Origin: Imbricaverruca yamaguchii
Lineage: Eukaryota > Arthropoda > Thecostraca > Neoverrucidae
Assembly: GCA_034440575.1 (NCBI GenBank)
Contig: JAOTOL010000983.1
Span: forward strand, 62,001-126,000
Reading direction: 5' to 3'
DNA: 64,000 nucleotides
This document shows positions 1 through 10,698 of the stretch, in pieces. The notes beneath the pieces are model-generated. The model ran no database searches, was not told the DNA's origin, and saw only the letters and a program-made list of their open reading frames with translations. The position numbers and the translations under genes are program-made. How positions within the stretch are numbered: the first letter of the stretch is position 1; the number at the start of each line of letters is the position of its first letter.

Positions 1-1791
1 GCGGTTGCGAAGAAATGCCACTCGGCGTCTATTCCAAAGTCGACGGAATGCTCTGCCAAATTTAGGAAATTCCTACAATTTTGTATTGCGAGGCAGCCCC
101 ATCTGAAAAATAAAATATCTTCTTGGGGCGCTGGCTAATTCTGCTTCCAGGCGCTCAATGAGTTTTCCTTGAAACAGGTGGACAGCCACAGTATCATGCG
201 TCAGGCAGTCGGAAATGGCAGAGTAAGAAAAATGTTTGAGGTCCCCTGCGTTGTTTCGCCAATAAGCCACAAGCGGATGGATTGTCACCTGCAGTTTGTT
301 CCAGTGATGGGACTGTACCTCATCCTGTGTAACCATAGCGTAGTTTTCGGAAAAATCTCCAATAACAATTACCTCTGCAGGAGCTAGTGTTTCCTTTAGG
401 CCTTTCAGATAATTGCCTTGGGCACGGGCGACAAAATCATGCTTTACAAGTATTTCCAGCTGCTCGCAAAATGATCGCACAAAATCTTCAGAAGTTTGCG
501 TAACCACCTCTAAGGTGGACCTATCAGTACTAGTCCACTTTCGGTACTCAATGTTATCGATTTCTCGGTTATCATACTCAGCCAAAGTTTGTTCGCCGAA
601 TTCCGACACTTTTGGGCATTCTTCACATTTACGCTCCCTACAAAGCAACGATGGCGGGTTACACTGAACCTGAGCCAAACAATGATGATAGGATGCCAGC
701 TGAACCCCATTCACAGTGATGCCGCTTACCTTGCCACCAGCCATCATTAACTTCACGTTCTCATGATGCACGCATACGCACACACAATGGGTACCGCTCG
801 CACCTGCCAGTACACATTCCCCGGACGTAGCTCCGCAAATTTGGAAAAAACTATTTTTTGTTGCGGGTACAGATCCTTAAAACACCGATAGGCCTCTTTT
901 AGGTTGCAGAGGATAAGGCGTTTCTGTACTCGCTCCCTTTGCCTGTAATTTTGCTCCGGATAGAAACGAAGTCTTTAGTTCCAGGCATTGCACGTCTTCG
1001 CTTCTGTAGAAGTCCCTCACTAGTTCTGCAGTCTCACTTTTAAGCACTTTTCCAGGCCTTGGATTCGGAACCGAGAGGCACCCTGACGCTTCTTGCAAGC
1101 GTTTGGCGCACTCTGCGTGATGGTGCGACGCACCAAGCTCTTCCATCAGCTTGCGAATTGTCCATGAACTTGGCGCTACCGTCAATACTTGTATTTTTTC
1201 ACTTGGTTTATCAGTGGTTCTGAATTTCTGTCGCAGCTGCTCCATCATTTCTTCAAAACTTTTTGCTTTCTGTTTTCGTCTTCGTCGGTGCAAGGGACTC
1301 TGTATCGATACTTGAAACTCGTTTCTGGAAAGCCGCTGTGATTTTGGACATCATCGTCCGTCTGTACTTCTTTGAAGTTCGTAGCCGTTTACGCTTGATT
1401 GGGGTCTCACCAAGTGCCTGTGCGGACTGGTCTATGGCATCTACTGTTTGGTCTACATCTGTAGAATCGGTATTTGAAGGTGCTGCCTCTGCTTGGAGAG
1501 ATCCGTTACTGTCATCGGCCGTCTGAAGCACTGATGTTCCCGGTTCCGCTGGTGGCTGCTGCGACTCCGCTGTTCGACTGGATATGACGGTCTTCTCTTC
1601 GAAAGCGCCAGTCGGGAGGAAGTGCATAAGTATTTGCTCCGATCTAAGTCGAGATCCGGGTTTTGTTCGATCCATTTTGTAATCACCGGTCTACAGACAT
1701 GTTTTACAGTTTTACCCCTGTATTGAAGTAAGGGATCACAGCACTTCGTCCACCTTTCACTTCGTCGCTCGTATCCAGACGCCTTGCCCAT
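1..1791 (-). pseudogene. Decayed DDE-like transposase gene, runs off left edge
   Basis: Read right to left from the ATG at 1,791, the open segments lie in different frames: about 1,791-1,600, 1,675-1,253, 1,293-877 and 783-73. Joined conceptually they resemble a multicopy, transposon-associated arthropod protein family. The N-terminus is basic with cysteines (MGKASGYERRSERW). A middle segment has a family-like LPNPRPGKVL block. Next come VCVCVHHENVKLM and a GDFSENY motif followed by HWNKLQVTIHP, which I take as the first acidic catalytic region. Near 100 the motif SDGAASQYK, probably the second catalytic Asp, is in another frame from the segment before it, and after a further shift NLAEHSVDFG follows near 50. 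At least three frameshifts make it a pseudogene. The family assignment is from memory of conserved motifs, not a search. Confidence 0.6.
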
Positions 1792-2906
1792 TTCGACCTC
1801 CGACTTCCAGGGAATCACAACAAACACTGAGCATGGCCGACTTTGCCACAGACCTCCATTATGTCGTTATCTTTCTAAAGGCTTATCTACTGTTGTCAAT
1901 ACACGCACCTCCACCTCCCTTCTCACGAGCGGCGCGTGCAATCTCTCCCTCGCCGCCCGTTCCTTATCACGCCGCGAACGCATGACGCCCCCCGCAACCG
2001 ACGTTAGGGTGCAGCATTTTCATTTCTTGGTCACCGGTCCAGTGTCGGCCTCACCTGCAAAGTGCCACAAATGGTTAGTTGAAAATTACTGGCGTGAATA
2101 TTCACGTAAGTTGCAATATTGCATGTATTTAGGCAATACAAACTTCCCAAGGTCATGTTAGTTCATGTGAGGTCATGTCAACCTCAAAATCCGGAAAACA
2201 GTTCAGTTTGCCACCAATGCCTTGCGCACCAAATTTGACGATAATCGGACGAAGGTAACCAGAGTTATCATCGATGATATGGTAAATAGCCTCGGGGCAT
2301 GCATTCATTTGGTCCTATGACAATACTCAAAGGCTGATATCTAAAAAGTTTTCAAGTCTCCGCCTTTCTTTTTGCAGGTTCTTAGATAATATCACTACCA
2401 TTAATGTAGCACAGTTTCGTCGAATTAGGGGCAGGCAAACATATAGAAAAGTATATTTGTATATTTTGACCTGGTTAGGTCAAGGTCACGGGGAGGTCAC
2501 GTGCAACTTTTGCCATATTTCGGAATGGCCCAGGGCTTCTGCGCACTTTGACACCAATTTCATTCCGCTAAGTTAAATAACACCTGAGATATTTGCAATT
2601 TATTGATGTTAAGTCGGTAAAAAAATCGTGACCTAGGATGACCTTTAGATCTGACCCCAGAGGTCACTCTGGGCTAAAAGTTGGCGTATGGGGTTCTTTC
2701 ACTTGGTACTACAGGTGTACCAATTTTCATCAAAATCGGAGGGGGTCGTGGAATTTCTTGTGCGATTTGACGTGGAATGAAATTTGAAAAGTAGAGTAAT
2801 GAGTGTCTCATTACTCTACTTTTCAAATTTCTCCGGAAAACAAACTTGCTTCAGGACATGTAAATTGACTTTCATGACTTAATCTTTCTTATTATTCTCT
2901 TTATAG
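1792..2906. other. Non-coding stretch rich in AGGTCA/TGACCT words
   Basis: No credible gene. From about 2,150 to 2,680 the words aggtca and tgacct recur, for example at the end of the 2,160 line and at 2,630-2,665. Similar text appears near 27,420-27,490, 38,090-38,830 and 62,750-62,800, so this is probably a dispersed repeat. A perfect hairpin lies at 2,780-2,830. Confidence 0.4.
2780..2830. repeat. Perfect 24-bp inverted repeat (hairpin)
   Basis: Positions 2,780-2,803 are the exact reverse complement of 2,807-2,830, with a 3-nt loop (tgt). The arm begins aaatttgaaaagtagag. It is too perfect for chance. It may be a recent snap-back duplication or the fused ends of a small transposon. Confidence 0.85.
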
Positions 2907-2971
2907 CACGAACTGGCCTGAGCAGGCCGAAGTGCTAACCGTAATAAAATCAAAATCAAATCAAATCAAAT
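2907..2971 (+). mobile_element. 3' tail of a LINE-like element
   Basis: A small stem (ggcctgagcaggcc) is followed by a run of caaat/caaaat repeats ending at 2,971. A stem-loop plus a short-repeat tail is the usual 3' end of a non-LTR retrotransposon. It abuts the U1-like fragment at 2,972 directly. No coding part is present. Confidence 0.4.
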
Positions 2972-2993
2972 GTGCAGAACTCATACTTACCTG
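2972..2993 (+). pseudogene. 22-nt fragment: U1 5' flank plus U1 nt 1-11
   Basis: These 22 nt match the 5' flank and first 11 nt (atacttacctg) of the U1 gene starting at 9,969. After seven unrelated bases the sequence continues as PLE coding sequence (from about 3,001). The fragment is therefore a chimeric junction between the U1 5' end and a PLE. Confidence 0.8.
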
Positions 2994-3000
2994 TGTGTTT

Positions 3001-3301
3001 TAAAACAATGCGCAACCGCTGTCTTGGAATATTTTATGTCGGACAAACCAAGCGTAGCATCAGGGATAGGTACAATGAGCACTTGGGCGATGCCAGACTT
3101 CGGAGACAATGTACACCTTTAAGCGAACACGTGATCGACAAACATTCTAACATGGAACACAGCGACACTAACACAAACTTCAAAGCAGAAATTCTAGCAA
3201 CAGCCAGGGACAACGCTGATCTGAATATCCTCGAATCTATACACATACGTAATCTACGGCCGCAACTAAGCACGCAAACGACGTATTGGTATATCATATA
3301 A
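3001..3301 (+). mobile_element. PLE fragment 1: GIY-YIG endonuclease end
   Basis: This encodes the C-terminal endonuclease part of a Penelope-like retroelement. GIFYVGQTKRSIRDRYNEH corresponds to the GIY-YIG core with its downstream Arg, and HSNMEHSDTN follows. The same segment occurs in the longest copy at 11,218-12,249, about 95 percent similar by eye. It is 5'-truncated, lacks the reverse transcriptase, and continues into the common 3' tail. Confidence 0.85.
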
Positions 3302-3916
3302 AATGACATAAACATAAATTATACTTTATGTATTACGCGTTACATTCCATATATGTATATATATATGTGCGTGCATGCATATGTTGATATGTATATGGAC
3401 CATCGCTCGGGCTTCCTCAGAGGATTCTATCTTGACCTAGTTGATTTCTGGTTTGGAGTCTCTTGAAGTGTCTGCACCAATGAGGATGCTTTTCTGTGAT
3501 TCACGTGTATTTTTGTACGCTTTTTTTCCAGCGTTTTTTTTTTTCTCAATTGCTAACCCAGTCATTATTTATATCACTCCTGACGATGGCCCCTGGCCGA
3601 AACGTTGAGTAATATAGTATAATCCCTAACGTTACTTTTGATGTAAACTCAGCACCTCCTGGTATATTCAGGGTCGTACAATCCGTCTCACGCAATGTCT
3701 AAAACCCAAAAGCACTTAAAAACCATTCTTCGTTGTATTAATCTATGCAACGCTGTTTAAATTAGTTCATCTATTACAAAGACACAAGGCGGCACAAAAT
3801 ACTCATGTTATATAGGAAAAATTCACGAAGTTCGAGCCTATCCATACAGAATTATAGACGGCACAGGGGGCAAGTATCTAAACAAAACACAATCATTTTT
3901 CAGAGGAAGCAGAAAT
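3302..3916 (+). mobile_element. PLE 3' tail/LTR-like region with hammerhead-like motif, copy 1
   Basis: The non-coding tail shared by all copies contains a TA-rich stretch, a T-rich stretch, then ctgacga, ggcc-cct-ggcc and gaaacgtt at 3,580-3,606 with aacgtt at 3,628-3,633. It then runs to the 3' end of U1 copy A. PLE terminal repeats are known to carry hammerhead ribozymes. Confidence 0.55.
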
Positions 3917-4082
3917 AGGGTTGGAGCGCGAACGCAACCTACCCCGCTACCAAAAAATGTACTCCCGAGTTACCCACATTTGGGGTAATCGCGGGGGTCA
4001 ACCCAACCGAAGTGCAATGGAAGGGCCTCGTCCTGGGGGAACCGCCTTAGTGATCACGGTGTCCCCTGAGCCAGGTAAGTAT
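3917..4082 (-). ncRNA. U1: U1 spliceosomal snRNA, copy A
   Basis: The reverse complement is a full-length 166-nt U1 RNA. It starts ATACTTACCTG, which pairs with 5' splice sites. It has the stem-loop I motif GATCACTAAGG, the stem-loop II loop CCATTGCACTTCGG (U1A/SNF site), the Sm-like site ACATTTTTTGG and a terminal hairpin with a GCGTTCGCG core. It is divergent from copy B, which starts 1,332 bp away. Copy A has small private changes, for example in the GACCCCCGCG segment and CTAGGACGAGG region. It is probably a functional member of a small multigene cluster, but expression cannot be seen. Confidence 0.93.
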
Positions 4083-5414
4083 GAGTTCTGCACGGCGGAT
4101 TTTCGCTTCAATGGAAATCGATGAAACACCATCATGCACGTTTCGCACTTTACGTCCAATATTTGGATATTAGAGCCACACATGCTTTAGCACAACAATA
4201 TGCCATATACGATTTAAAGGTCGAAAGCTCGTGAAATACCCAGAATATGCACCCAAACTATGCATGCCGAGTGTTTAGACAAAATAAAACATGCCTAGAC
4301 GCTGGACGCCACTGCCCTCTACCGGTAGGCACTGTACTATACGTATGGAGCACTGACGGTTATCAAGAACATTATTTTCACGAAGATATAGTTGGTGACT
4401 GTGGATTAAGGGTGCGTCGACTATTGCGTTTATCATGTTGTGCCCACACATTTTTTAATCGTACTGTTGTCAATACATCTTCAGAAGTCAGTAGTGAGTA
4501 ATTCGATTATTACTTCTAAGAGAAAATGAGAGATATTACAATTGCGTACGATTGGGGAGCCATTATCCAGCATGTCTGGATATTTCAGGGACCTGGCCGC
4601 AGTCATGAAGTGTCGCATGCCCCATTGTAGCCCCCGTACGAGTACAAAGCCGACGTATCTTCAACATTTCTTTTGCTTCTTAGCAAAATATGAGCGAGGC
4701 TGAATTTTCCGTAGCAGTGGGGATAAGGACAGCCTTTGTTCAGAACGCTAGCTGGGAAGCGGATTTAGGGGGAAGGGCCCGATGCCCCCGCCCCTTAGGA
4801 ACCGAAAATACACCAAATGAAACGAGAAATGTTGACAATACGTCGGCTTTGTACTCGTGCGGAGGCTACAATGGGGCATGCGACATTTCATGATTGCGGC
4901 CAGGTCCCTGAAATATCCAGACATGCGGGATAATGGCTCCCCAATAGAACGCAATTGTAATATCTCTCATTTTCTCTTCGAAGTAATAATCGAATTACTC
5001 ACTACTGACTTCTGAAGATGTATTGACAAGAGTACGATTAAAAGATGTATGGGCACAACATGATAAACGTAATAGTCGACGCGCCCTTAAACCACAGTCA
5101 CCAACTATATCCTCGTAAAAATAGTATTCTTGATCGACGCCAGTTCTGCATACATATAGTATAGTGCCTACCGGTAGAGGGCAGTGGCGTCCAGCGTCAA
5201 GGCATGTTTTATTTTGTGTAAACACTCGGCATGCGTAGTTTGGGTGCAAATTATGGGTATTTCACGTGCTTTCCACCTTTAAATAGTATATGGCGTATTG
5301 TTGTGACAAAGCATGTGTAGCTATAATATCAAAATATTGGACGTAAAGTGCGAAACGTGGATGATGCTGTTTCATCGGATGTCCATGGAAGCGAAAATCC
5401 TCCGCGCACAACTC
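4083..5414. promoter_or_regulatory. Divergent U1 intergenic region 1 (palindromic)
   Basis: The 1,332-bp spacer between U1-A and U1-B is a near-palindrome. Arms of about 590 bp are inverted copies of each other around an asymmetric 155-bp centre at 4,671-4,825. Each arm carries the block gtaaagtgcgaaacg about 56-72 bp upstream of the U1 start (4,138-4,156 and 5,343-5,359), a position compatible with a proximal sequence element. Open frames here are not convincing proteins. Confidence 0.65.
4671..4825 (+). repeat. 155-bp asymmetric palindrome centre, orientation 1
   Basis: It lies between caacatttc and gaaatgttg. The same 155 bp is present in the opposite orientation at 9,226-9,380. It is marked by gagcgaggctgaattttcc at the left and cccgccccttaggaaccg at the right. 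Confidence 0.85.
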
Positions 5415-5580
5415 ATACTTACCTGGCTCAGGGGACACCGTGATCACTAAGGCGGTTCCCCCAGGGCGAGGCCCTTCCATTGCACTTCGGTTGGGTTGAC
5501 CCCTGCGATTACCCCAAATGTGGGTAAATCGGGAGTACATTTTTTGGTAGCGGGGTAGGTTGCGTTCGCGCTCCAACCCT
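5415..5580 (+). ncRNA. U1: U1 spliceosomal snRNA, copy B
   Basis: Full-length 166-nt U1 in forward orientation: ATACTTACCTG start, U1A loop CCATTGCACTTCGG, Sm-like ACATTTTTTGG and the 3' hairpin ending CCAACCCT. It differs from C and D by few bases, for example gggtaaatcggg instead of gggtaactcggg near the Sm site. It is divergently paired with copy A. Its 3' flank runs into an inverted PLE tail. Confidence 0.93.
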
Positions 5581-6240
5581 ATTTCTTCTTCAGCTGAAAA
5601 ATGATCCTGTTTTGCTTGGATACTCCCCTAGACGGCACAGGGCCGTCTAGATTTCGGTATAGATCTCGAATCTCGTGATTTTTTCCTATATAACACGGGT
5701 ATTTTGTAATTTCCCCCTTCGAGTCTTAAGATCACTACTCGGATGCTGGTTAACCGGGCAGTCACTGGTGGGGAGGGGGTGCCGCCTTGTATCTTTGCAA
5801 TAGATGAACTAATTTACACAGCATTCCATAGATTAATACAACGAAGAATGGTTCCTAAGTGCTCCTGGGTTTTAGGCATTGCGTGGGACGAAATGTACGA
5901 CCCTCAATATGCCACGAGGTGCTGAGTTTACATCAAAAGTAACGTTAGGGATTATCCTATATTACTCAACGTTTCAGCCAAGGGCCATCGTCAGGAGTGA
6001 TATAAAAAATAGCAGGGTTAACAATTGAAAAAAACACGGGAAAAAAGCGTGCAAAACACACGTAAATCACAGAAAAGCATCCTCATTGGTGCAGACACTT
6101 CAAGAGACTCCAAACTAGAAATGGACTAGGTCAAGATAGAATCCTCTGAGGAAGCCCGAGCCGATGGTCCATATACATATCGACACATACATGCACGCAC
6201 ATATATAGACATATATGCAATGTAACGCGTAATACCTAAA
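5581..6240 (-). mobile_element. PLE 3' tail, copy 2, with hammerhead-like motif
   Basis: Inverted copy of the tail at 3,302-3,916. On the minus strand ctgacga, a short ggcc stem and gaaacgtt lie at about 5,995-5,965. Differences in the motif (ccaagggcc) indicate drift. Confidence 0.5.
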
Positions 6241-7286
6241 GTATAATTTATGTTTCTGTAATTTTATGTGACATACCAAGACGTCGTTTGCATGGTTAGT
6301 TGCGGCCGTAAATTACGTATGTGTATAGATTCGAGGACCTTCAGATCAGCGTTCTCCCTGGCTGTTGCTAGAATTTCTGCTTTGAAGTTTGGGTTAGTGT
6401 CGCTGTGTTCCTATATTATAATGTTTCTCGATCATGTGTTCGCCTAAAGGTGTGTATTCTCTCCGAAGTCTGGCATCTCCCAAGTGCTCATTGTACCTAT
6501 CCCTGATGCTACGCTTGGTTTCTCCGACATGAAATATTCCAAGACAGCGGTTGCACGTTATTTTATAAACTACGTTCTTCCGCGTGCATCTACCTTTGAG
6601 CCCGTTGCTACAGGTGTGGCACGTTCGTCTACCAGCGGGATGGCGACCCAGGGCTGAGCGGACCGGTAGATTTCAGGTAGGTCCGCTAGTCCAGGCTACC
6701 CTAACATGATTTAGATGAGACGAACGGATGGCTGCATTTACCTGTCGACATTGTTGGTCATCGACAAAAGGAAGTCTTATGTAGACATAGTTGGGATTGC
6801 TACATGCTCGATGCCGACGTTGCCCACTTATCCTACTCCTGTTGTGAAGGTGGACAGCACGAGCGACGGAGTGTACCCGATGTGCTGGGTATCCGTTTTC
6901 CAGAAAAAGAGTTGTCATCTTCGCAAGGCTCCGCTCGCACGAAATAATATCGGAGGAGACTCGTGCTGCTCTCCTCATTTAGGATGTTAAAACGGCCTTT
7001 TTAGTGGCCATCGGGTGGGCCGAATCATAGTGCAGGATGATGGAGCTGCCATTGGTTTAATGTACAGTTCGGTGGTGTAGCTACCATCAGCCTGAACTAC
7101 AAACAACGTATCAAGGAAAGGAATCGAAGTGCTATGATCAGTGTGTTCTAAGGTGAACTTGATGCTGGAGTGTTGTTGGTTAATTTCTGTAAAGAAGTCG
7201 AGCAGAGAGGCCAAGCCATGTGTCCAAACACCAAAAATATCGTCTATATACCTGATGTAGAGAGCTGGCTTCAAGCCAGCTCTCAT
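6241..7286 (-). mobile_element. PLE fragment 2: RT end plus endonuclease, broken
   Basis: Minus-strand coding remains of a PLE. From 7,286 it reads MRAGLKPALYIRYIDDIFGVW, holding the intact reverse transcriptase YIDD catalytic box, then SIKFTLEHTDHSTSIPFLDT. In another frame (6,978-6,673) it continues MRRAARVSSDIISCERS and the linker, and the GIY-YIG region near 6,560-6,480 carries stops. The RT fingers and most of the palm are missing, so it is inactive. Confidence 0.85.
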
Positions 7287-7312
7287 AGTTTGAAGCCAGC
7301 TATGCCAGACAC
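7262..7312. repeat. Head-to-head PLE junction 1
   Basis: Two PLE pieces meet in inverted orientation around gctggcttcaagccagc. The same junction is present reverse-complemented at about 11,193-11,243. Confidence 0.8.
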
Positions 7313-7798
7313 GTAAATGCAGCCATCCGTTCGTCTCATCTAAATCATGTTAGGGTAGCCTGGACTAGCGGACCTGCGCTGAAATCTTACCTGGTCCGCT
7401 CAGCCCTGCAATTGTCGCCATGCCCTGCTGGTAGACGAACGTGCCACACCTGTAGCAACGGGCTCAAAGGTAGATGCACGCGGAAAAACGTAGTTTATAA
7501 AATAACGTGCAACCGCTGTCTTGGAATATTTTATTGCTGAGAAACCAAGCATAGCATCAGGGATAGGTACAATGAGCTCTTGGGAGATGCCAGACTTCGG
7601 AGAGAATACACACCTTTAGGCGAACACATGATCGACAAACATTCTAACATGGAACACAGCGACACTAACACAAACTTCAAAGTAGAAATTCTAGCAACAG
7701 CCAGGGACAACGCTGATCTGAAGGTCCTCGACTCTATACACATACGTAATATACGGCCGCAACTAAACACGCAAACGACGTCTTGGTATATCACATAA
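7312..7798 (+). mobile_element. PLE fragment 3: truncated linker and endonuclease
   Basis: It starts inside the PLE coding region (NAAIRSSHLNHVRVAW) and reads through the CxxC-bearing RRTCHTCSNG linker to a damaged GIY-YIG region (7,527 on), where the tyrosine-valine-glycine is replaced by a stop-containing stretch. It ends LNTQTTSWYIT. No RT domain. Confidence 0.8.
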
Positions 7799-8470
7799 AA
7801 TTACATAAACATAAATTATACTTTATGTATTACGCGTTACATTGGATATATGTCTATATATGTGCGTGCATGTCTGTATCTATATCTATATGGACCATCG
7901 GCTCGGGCTTCCTCAGAGGATTCTATCTTGACCTAGTTGATTTCTGGTTTGGATTCTCTTGAAGTGTCTGCACCAATGAGGATGCTTTTCTGTGATTCAT
8001 GTGTATTTTTACACCTTTTTTCCCGCGTTTTTTTTTCAATCGTTAACCCTGCCATTTTTTACTTCACTCCTGACGATGGCCCCTGGCCGAAACGTTGAGT
8101 AATATAGTCTAATCCCTAACGTTACTTTTGATGTAAACTCAGCACCTCCTGGTATATTGAGGATCGTACATTCCGTCTCATTCAATGTTTAAAACCCAGG
8201 AGCACTTAAGAACCATTCTTCGTTGTATTAATCTATGGAATGCTGTGTAAATTAGTTCATCTATTACAAAGATACCCTCCCGACCAGTGACTGCCCGGTT
8301 AACTAGAATCCGATTGGTGATCTTAAGACTCGCAGGGGGAAATTCCAAAATACTCATGTTATATACGAAAAATTCACGAAATTCGAGATCTATACCGAAA
8401 TCTAGACGGCCCTGTGCCTTAGGGGCAGTATCCAAGCAAAACAGGATCATTTTTCAGCTCAAGCAGAAAT
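7799..8470 (+). mobile_element. PLE 3' tail, copy 3, with hammerhead-like motif
   Basis: Same tail as copy 1, with ctgacga at 8,070, ggcc-cct-ggcc and gaaacgtt. It has extra sequence around 8,270-8,340 that is also present in copy 2 but missing from copies 1 and 4. Confidence 0.5.
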
Positions 8471-8636
8471 AGGGTTGGAGCGCGAACGCAACCTACCCCG
8501 CTACCAAAAAATGTACTCCCGAGTTACCCACATTTGGGGTAATCGCAGGGGTCAACCCAGCCGAAGTGCAATGGAAGGGCCTCGCCCTGGGGGAACCGCC
8601 TTAGTGATCACGGTGTCCCCTGAGCCAGGTAAGTAT
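8471..8636 (-). ncRNA. U1: U1 spliceosomal snRNA, copy C
   Basis: Full-length 166-nt U1 on the minus strand with all landmarks (5' ATACTTACCTG, U1A loop, Sm-like site, 3' hairpin). It has one change in the loop-II stem (ggttggg to ggctggg on the RNA strand), which weakens or wobbles a pair. Divergent partner of copy D, 1,332 bp away. Confidence 0.93.
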
Positions 8637-9968
8637 GAATTGTACGCCGAGGATTTTCGCTTCCATGGACATCCGATGAAGCAGCATCATCCACGTTTCG
8701 CACTTTACGTCCAATATTTTGATATTATAGCTACACATCCTTTGTCACAACAATACGCCATATACTATTTAAAGGTGGAAAGCACGTGAAATACCCAGAA
8801 TTTGCACCCAAACTATGCATGCCGAGTGTTTACACAAAATAAAACATGCCTAGACGCTGGACGCCACTGCCCTCTACCGGTAGGCACTGTACTATACGTA
8901 TGCAGAACTGGCGGCGATCAAGAATATTATTTTCACGAGGATATAGTTGGTGACTGTGGTTTAAGGGCGCGTCGACTATTACGTTTATCATGTTGTGCCC
9001 ATACATCTTTTAATCGTACTGTTGTCAATACATCTTCAGAAGTCAGTAGTGAGTAATTCGATTATTACTTCGAAGAGAAAATGAGAGATATTACAATTGC
9101 GTTCTATTGGGGAGCCATTATCCCGCATGTCTGGATATTTCAGGGACCTGGCCGCAGTCATGAAATGTCGCATGCCCCATTGTAGCCCCCGCACGAGTAC
9201 AAAGCCGACGTATCGTCAACATTTCTCGTTTCATTTAGTGTATTTTCGGTTCCTAAGGGGCGGGGGCATCGGGCCCTTCCCCCTAAATCCGCTTCCCACC
9301 TAGCGTTCTGAACAAAGGCTGTCCTTATCCCCACTGCTACGGAAAATTCAGCCTCGCTCATATTTTGCTAAGAAGCAAAAGAAATGTTGACGATACGTCG
9401 GCTTTGTACTCGTGCGGGGGCTACAATGGGGCATGCGACACTTCATGACTGCGGCCAGGTCCCTGAAATATCCAGACATGCTGGATAATGGCTCCCCAAT
9501 CGAACGCAATTGTAATATCTCTCATTTTCTCTTAGAAGTAATAAGCGAATTACTCACTACTGACTTCTGAAGATGTATTGACAACAGTACGATAAAAAAA
9601 TGTATGGGCACAACATGATAAACGTAATAGTCGACGCGCCCTGAAACCACAGTCACCAACTATATCTTCGTGAAAATAATGTTCTTGATTACCGTCAGTT
9701 CTCCATACGTATAGTACAGTGCCTACCGGTAGAGGGCAGTGGCGTCCAGCGTCTAGGCATGTTTTATTTTGTCTAAACACTCGGCATGCATAGTTTGGGT
9801 GCATATTCTGGGTATTTCACGAGCTTTCGACCTTTAAATCGTATATGGCGTATTGTTGTGCCAAAGCATGTGTGGCTATAATATCAAAATATTGGACGTA
9901 AAGTGCGAAACGTGCATGATGCTGTTTCATCGATGTCCATGGAAGCGAAAATCCGCCGTGCAGAACTC
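8637..9968. promoter_or_regulatory. Divergent U1 intergenic region 2 (palindromic)
   Basis: 1,332 bp, the same length as region 1, with the same near-palindromic arms and the same candidate promoter block near -56 to -72 of each U1. The 155-bp centre (9,226-9,380) is inverted relative to region 1. Confidence 0.65.
9226..9380 (-). repeat. 155-bp palindrome centre, flipped orientation
   Basis: Reverse complement of 4,671-4,825, same length, sitting between the same caacatttc and gaaatgttg borders. Confidence 0.85.
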
Positions 9969-10134
9969 ATACTTACCTGGCTCAGGGGACACCGTGATCA
10001 CTAAGGCGGTTCCCCCAGGACGAGGCCCTTCCATTGCACTTCGGTTGGGTTGACCCCTGCGATTACCCCAAATGTGGGTAACTCGGGAGTACATTTTTTG
10101 GTAGCGGGGTAGGTTGCGTTCGCGCTCCAACCCT
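9969..10134 (+). ncRNA. U1: U1 spliceosomal snRNA, copy D
   Basis: Full-length 166-nt U1 in forward orientation with all landmarks. It has ccaggacgaggccc where copies B and C have ccagggcgaggccc, a change shared with copy A. The 5' flank gtgcagaactc is the one found fused to the PLE at 2,972. Confidence 0.93.
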
Positions 10135-10698
10135 ATTTCTGCTTCAGCTGAAAAATGATTATGTTTGTGCCCCCTGTGCCGTCTAGATTTCGTGAATTTT
10201 TCCTATATGACATGAGTGTTTTGTGCCGCCTTGTATCTTTGTAATAGATGAACTAATTTAAACAACGTTCCATAGATTAACAAAACAAAGAATGGTTTTT
10301 AAGTGCTCCTGTGTTTTACACATTGCGTGAGACGGAATGTACGACCCTCAATATACCAGGAGGTGCTGAGTTTACACCTAAAGTAACGTTAGGGACTATA
10401 CTATATTACTCAACGTTTCGGCCAGGGGCCATCGTCAGGAGTGATATAAATAATGGCAGGGTTAACAATTGAAAACAAAACGCGGGAAAAAAGCGTGCAA
10501 AATACACGTGAATCACAGAAAAGCATCCTCATTGGTGCAGACACTCCAAGAGACTCCAAACCAGAAATCAACTAGGTCAAGATAGAATTACCTGAGGAAG
10601 CCCGAACCGATGGTCCATATACATATCGACACATACATGCACGTACATATATATACATATATCCAATGTAACGCGTAATGCATAAAGTATAATTCATG
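10135..10698 (-). mobile_element. PLE 3' tail, copy 4, with hammerhead-like motif
   Basis: Inverted tail. The hammerhead-like core lies at about 10,440-10,380 on the minus strand with intact ctgacga, ggcc-cct-ggcc, gaaacgtt and aacgtta. Confidence 0.5.

Noticed and set aside
4247..5249. Repeated 84-codon frames (MHPNYACRVF...)
   Set aside because: Present in all four palindrome arms, but no family similarity or matching gene context; conserved because the arms are recent duplicates. Kept open as a weak possibility.
3921..5576. Frames beginning MERERNLPRYQKMYSR
   Set aside because: These are antisense of the U1 snRNA genes; conservation is due to the RNA.
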